In this document: positions 12,705 through 14,670 of the stretch, in pieces | How positions within the stretch are numbered: position 1 is the stretch's first letter | Layout: each line of letters begins with the position of its first letter | NCBI GenBank assembly: GCA_964483025.1 | Contig: CAYZZT010000016.1 | Span: 1-14,670, forward strand | DNA length: 14,670 nt | Direction of reading: 5' to 3' | Origin: CAIZIN01 sp964483025 | GTDB taxonomy: Bacteria; Patescibacteriota; Minisyncoccia; Phycocordibacterales; CAIZIN01 | Program-made: the position numbers and the translations under genes | Notes under the pieces: model-generated | Told to the model about the DNA's origin: nothing | The model's input: only the letters and a program-made list of their open reading frames with translations | Databases searched by the model: none

Positions 12705-12710
12705 ATTATA
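12705..12710 (-). promoter_or_regulatory. -10 box of the pilus ATPase gene, near-leaderless
   Basis: Perfect TATAAT on the minus strand, then 9 nt (ATACCCAAC) and ATG. This is the same spacing and near-identical spacer as ruvB. The -35 region is weak. Confidence 0.65.
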
Positions 12711-12740
12711 ACGCAAAAGAGAAAAGTACTCCATTTTTAT

Positions 12741-12900
12741 AAAATAATTTTATAAACAAAATCTCTTTCTCGCTATAACTTTCCTCGGGTACGGATTTTT
12801 TGAAGCTTAAAAAATCCTGAAGTTTCCTCGCCGTCGCTCGTCAAACCCCCTCCCAAAGTTACAGCTTCAACGAGAGTTTGTTTATATATAAAATTATTTT
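12741..12900. other. 160-nt rod-forming inverted repeat, possible ncRNA
   Basis: The arms pair over about 34 positions: 12741-12752 with 12889-12900 (12 perfect), 12753-12760 with 12877-12884 (8 perfect, then a 4-nt TATA bulge), 12763-12766 with 12873-12876, and 12772-12782 with 12855-12865 (one mismatch). Inside is a 9-bp hairpin GGATTTTTT/AAAAAATCC (12793-12817) flanked by a GC-rich part (GCGACGG/GACGGCGAGG words on the minus strand). It lies between divergent genes, with an isolated terminator at 12993-13024. It may be a structured RNA (plus strand would reach that terminator) or a miniature mobile element. Strand unknown. Confidence 0.55.
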
Positions 12901-12992
12901 GTAAGTAAATGTCGGTTATTCTCTTTTGCTGAGAGGTGATGGAGGCGATGGGCTGTTTTTCACGAGTACGTAAAAAACAGGCTAAAATAACT
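12901..12992. other. Gene-free spacer with a weak hairpin
   Basis: CTGTTTTT/AAAAACAG (about 12953-12979) forms an 8-bp hairpin around a loop containing ACG/CGT. No gene seen. Confidence 0.4.
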
Positions 12993-13024
12993 GCCAAAAA
13001 GGCCTGATTACAGGCCTTTTTGGC
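12993..13024. terminator. Perfect bidirectional terminator in a divergent spacer
   Basis: A 14-bp perfect stem (GCCAAAAAGGCCTG with CAGGCCTTTTTGGC) has an ATTA loop. The inner GC stem plus T5 works on either strand. No coding gene reads into it, which supports transcription of the structured region 12741-12900. Confidence 0.85.
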
Positions 13025-13057
13025 CGAACCCTCCTTTCTATTTTTGTTATATTTATT

Positions 13058-13078
13058 CCTAATTCTTAATTCTACCCA
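13058..13078. repeat. Short tandem motif
   Basis: ATTCCTAATTCTTAATTCT: the same words as at 460-492, again next to a terminator. Confidence 0.5.
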
Positions 13079-13083
13079 ACGCC

Positions 13084-13112
13084 TTGACAAAAAGAGCCGT
13101 TGGTGCTATAAT
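13084..13112 (+). promoter_or_regulatory. Consensus promoter of lipoprotein gene 1
   Basis: Perfect TTGACA (13084-13089), a 17-nt spacer and perfect TATAAT (13107-13112) with an extended -10 TGC. It is the strongest promoter in the window. The leader is about 70 nt. Confidence 0.9.
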
Positions 13113-13188
13113 AGATAGTAGAAAAGTGTGGGTAAAAAAGCCTGCACAATCAACAGAAAATCAACCCCAAAGAAAGAAAAAACAGAAT

Positions 13189-13830
13189 ATGAAAACGTAC
13201 ATTCAAATGTTAGTCGCCGTCTTTACGGCAATGTTTCTCGCCTCATGTGCCACCAACACCCAAACCGCCGTTATCAACGGTGGAGGGGGTGGTGGCCGTA
13301 GCGTTCACCGTTCCGTCGCCAGAACACAACAAACGGTTTCCGATCTGTCTATTTTCGGAAACCAACCAGCACAGCCAACACAGGCAGCTTTGGGCAACCA
13401 GAGTACGTGGGGGGCCGTTAATGGAAATGTTTCTGGATGGAATGAGTTGCGTCCTTCGCCTCGTGCAAGGGTTCAAAACATTCCGTCAAATCTTCCAATT
13501 TTGGTGGATAGGGAAACTGGGTGGCAATGGAAGGCGGTTTGTCATAACCGCATTCGACCGTTTGTTGCGCAGGCGACCGAGGAGGTGGTCGAAGAAGCTC
13601 AGTCTGGCGGAGGTAACTCCATTGTTCAGAACGGGCCGACCTATCAGTTGGCTCTTAACATCAATGTGGAGCGAAGTGATGGTGTAGGGGTTTTTATGCC
13701 TCAACGGCAATTTCGTCCCCAACAGCGTTATTGTGTACCGGTTCGTAGGTATTGCCCGCCGCCACAACAACGCTACTGCCCGCCTCGTCCGATTTGTCCC
13801 CCCGGGACATATCCGGTGCGTAGGTATTGA
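13189..13830 (+). CDS. Lipoprotein 1, Gly/Gln/Pro-rich, unknown
   Basis: 213 residues. The signal peptide MKTYIQMLVAVFTAMFLASC ends in a lipobox (LASC, Cys20), so the protein is probably lipid-anchored on the cell surface. A Gly6 stretch follows, then a Ser/Gln-rich low-complexity region, a more ordered centre (NLPILVDRETGWQWKAVCHN, TEEVVEEAQ) and a Pro/Arg/Tyr-rich tail with repeated QRYC/RRYCPP units ending RPICPPGTYPVRRY. The frame is open 35 codons upstream, but the promoter overlaps that part, so ATG 13189 is taken. G+C is higher than the average here. The C-terminal ICPPGT.PVR, the leader and the terminator are shared with the next gene. No known family. Confidence 0.82.
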   Translation: MKTYIQMLVAVFTAMFLASCATNTQTAVINGGGGGGRSVHRSVARTQQTVSDLSIFGNQPAQPTQAALGNQSTWGAVNGNVSGWNELRPSPRARVQNIPSNLPILVDRETGWQWKAVCHNRIRPFVAQATEEVVEEAQSGGGNSIVQNGPTYQLALNINVERSDGVGVFMPQRQFRPQQRYCVPVRRYCPPPQQRYCPPRPICPPGTYPVRRY

Positions 13831-13842
13831 GTTGTTTCCCGA

Positions 13843-13881
13843 GTCCGTGTCCAGATTTCCATATCTGGCACGGGCTTTTTT
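13843..13881 (+). terminator. Terminator of lipoprotein gene 1 (copy 1 of a duplicated terminator)
   Basis: GTCCGTG-T-CCAGAT pairs with ATCTGG-CACGGGC (13 pairs, one bulged T, one G-T), then T6. Nearly the same sequence follows lipoprotein gene 2. Confidence 0.9.
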
Positions 13882-13896
13882 CTTGCCCTACTAAAT

Positions 13897-13954
13897 TTTT
13901 GTTATTAAGATTTATAATGCCCCGCTCGTACTCGAGCGGGGCTATAACAAAAAG
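13897..13954. other. Two-tier inverted repeat between the lipoprotein genes
   Basis: The inner stem is a perfect 10 bp, GCCCCGCTCG-TACT-CGAGCGGGGC (13919-13942). The outer arms TTTTTGTTAT (13897-13906) and ATAACAAAAA (13944-13953) pair perfectly, with a 12-nt bulge on the 5' side only. It is probably a structural or regulatory element ahead of lipoprotein gene 2, or a second terminator. Confidence 0.6.
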
Positions 13955-13975
13955 TTTGGAGGGTGTTGCACTTAC

Positions 13976-14004
13976 TTGTTTTAATTCATTCTTTGTGGCA
14001 TAGT
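13976..14004 (+). promoter_or_regulatory. Probable promoter of lipoprotein gene 2
   Basis: TTGTTT (13976-13981), a 17-nt spacer and CATAGT (13999-14004) with TG upstream. It is weaker than the promoter of gene 1 but aligns with it at the -10 and the following AGATAG. Confidence 0.5.
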
Positions 14005-14073
14005 GAAGATAGATGGGTATGAGCTTTTAGCTTACACAAAATACCGAAAATCAAACCAAAGAAGACCAAAATC

Positions 14074-14493
14074 GTGAAAATGTTCTTTAATATTAGCATT
14101 GTTGTTCTTTTCGCTCTATTGTTCTCGTCTTGCGATGAGAGAAATGGGTGTGTGAGGTCAAATTATCCACGGCAATATTTTGAAAATCAATATTGTGGAG
14201 CTCCCAACCAGACCTTTGTTGATAGATCCGTTGATGTGGAATATTACCAGCACCAGACTCAAAATTACTCAGACTACAATTATAATAATTACCGTTCATA
14301 TAATAGAAATTATTATAATTCTGGATTTCGGCCGTACATATATCCTTCTTATAATTTCATAACCCCACGAAGGAATTATTATTCACAACCGGTGCATCGG
14401 CCCCCACCGCATTATCGGCCGGTACGTCGCCCGATTTATCACCCTCCCCTCATTTGTCCTCCGGGGACAAGGCCGGTCAGGCATCACAGGTGA
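14074..14493 (+). CDS. Lipoprotein 2, Tyr/Asn/Pro-rich, related to lipoprotein 1
   Basis: 139 residues from a GTG start. The GTG AAA pair aligns with ATG AAA of gene 1, and the ATG two codons later is an alternative. The signal peptide MKMFFNISIVVLFALLFSSC carries a lipobox (FSSC, Cys20). The middle is strikingly rich in Tyr and Asn (YSDYNYNNYRSYNRNYYNSG), then Pro/His/Arg-rich, ending LICPPGTRPVRHHR, which matches the end of lipoprotein 1. The leader shares GAAAATCAA.CC.AAAGAA with gene 1. It is likely a diverged duplicate of the same surface lipoprotein family with a replaced middle. Function unknown; the low-complexity aromatic/basic tail could bind wall or glycans (inference). Confidence 0.82.
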   Translation: MKMFFNISIVVLFALLFSSCDERNGCVRSNYPRQYFENQYCGAPNQTFVDRSVDVEYYQHQTQNYSDYNYNNYRSYNRNYYNSGFRPYIYPSYNFITPRRNYYSQPVHRPPPHYRPVRRPIYHPPLICPPGTRPVRHHR

Positions 14494-14504
14494 TCGTTTG
14501 TTGA

Positions 14505-14544
14505 GTCCGTGTCCAGATTTCCATATCCGGCGCGGGCTTTTTTC
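14505..14544 (+). terminator. Terminator of lipoprotein gene 2 (copy 2)
   Basis: The same hairpin as 13843-13881 with a few changes (ATCCGG for ATCTGG, GCGC for GCAC), then T6. The unchanged left arm GAGTCCGTGTCCAGATTTCC shows common origin. Confidence 0.88.
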
Positions 14545-14569
14545 ACACAAAAAATTGAGTATTTTGGGC

Positions 14570-14598
14570 TTGCATTTCTCCAAATAATATGATATAAT
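14570..14598 (+). promoter_or_regulatory. Promoter at the right edge
   Basis: TTGCAT (14570-14575), a 17-nt spacer and perfect TATAAT (14593-14598). The transcribed sequence to the window end shows no start codon with an open frame of note; the gene or RNA lies outside. Confidence 0.72.
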
Positions 14599-14670
14599 AT
14601 TAGGTAGATTTAAGGCCTCTAGCTACCCCTCAAGTAGGACACTCGACATTTCTAAATAATAACTCGAAGC

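Noticed and set aside
12773..13090. Minus-strand open frame of 105 codons
   Set aside because: It runs through the perfect terminator hairpin, tandem repeats and the rod-shaped inverted repeat, and its start overlaps the lipoprotein promoter. The sequence is compositionally unlike a protein.

Overview
The window looks like a piece of a Candidate Phyla Radiation (Patescibacteria) genome, probably Parcubacteria/Nomurabacteria-like. This is inferred from AT-rich DNA, short genes, many orphan small proteins, divergent but catalytically intact core enzymes, weak or absent Shine-Dalgarno sites, and a minimal set of functions (one class A PBP, TyrRS, RuvB/RuvC, YebC, a type IV pilus-type ATPase). 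TGA ends several genes, so the UGA recoding of Gracilibacteria/Absconditabacteria is not indicated. No phage, transposase, CRISPR array, tRNA or rRNA gene was seen.

Layout. 1-121: a REP-like repeat. 122-379 (+): small DciA/DUF721-like protein, converging on 495-3029 (-), a bifunctional class A penicillin-binding protein, with a shared bidirectional terminator. 3085-4314 (+): tyrS, divergent from the PBP gene. 4315-4531: terminator plus an unusual nested stem-loop element. 4532-8695 (-): a run of minus-strand genes: an acidic 81-aa protein, an orphan protein that appears split by a frameshift at an A8 run, ruvC, a HAD-fold protein lacking the second motif I aspartate, a yebC lacking an internal domain, a 55-aa protein, and ruvB. 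Two further REP-like copies lie between yebC and the 55-aa gene. 8920-10390 (+): a small exported protein and a 344-aa orphan, each with its own promoter. 10391-11018: non-coding; it holds what I read as a 6S-like regulatory RNA with promoter and terminator, then a large palindromic array. 11019-12695 (-): PilB/GspE-family ATPase. 12696-13188: non-coding, with a second rod-shaped inverted repeat and a strong terminator. 13189-14493 (+): two related lipoprotein genes with duplicated terminators. A consensus promoter points out of the right edge.

How it fits together. ruvC, yebC and ruvB (recombination and translation/transcription housekeeping) sit close together as in many bacteria, but ruvA is not in the window and each gene seems to have its own promoter. 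The PBP (wall synthesis), the pilus-type ATPase and the secreted/lipoproteins form a cell-surface theme, though not one operon. A recurrent regulatory pattern is a -10 box 6-9 nt before the start codon (tyrS, ruvC, ruvB, the pilus ATPase, the 344-aa gene, perhaps the PBP), which predicts leaderless mRNAs. The most interesting items are the 6S-like RNA, the second rod-like RNA/inverted repeat, the bipartite REP family with covarying stems, the A8 frameshift, and the domain-deleted YebC.
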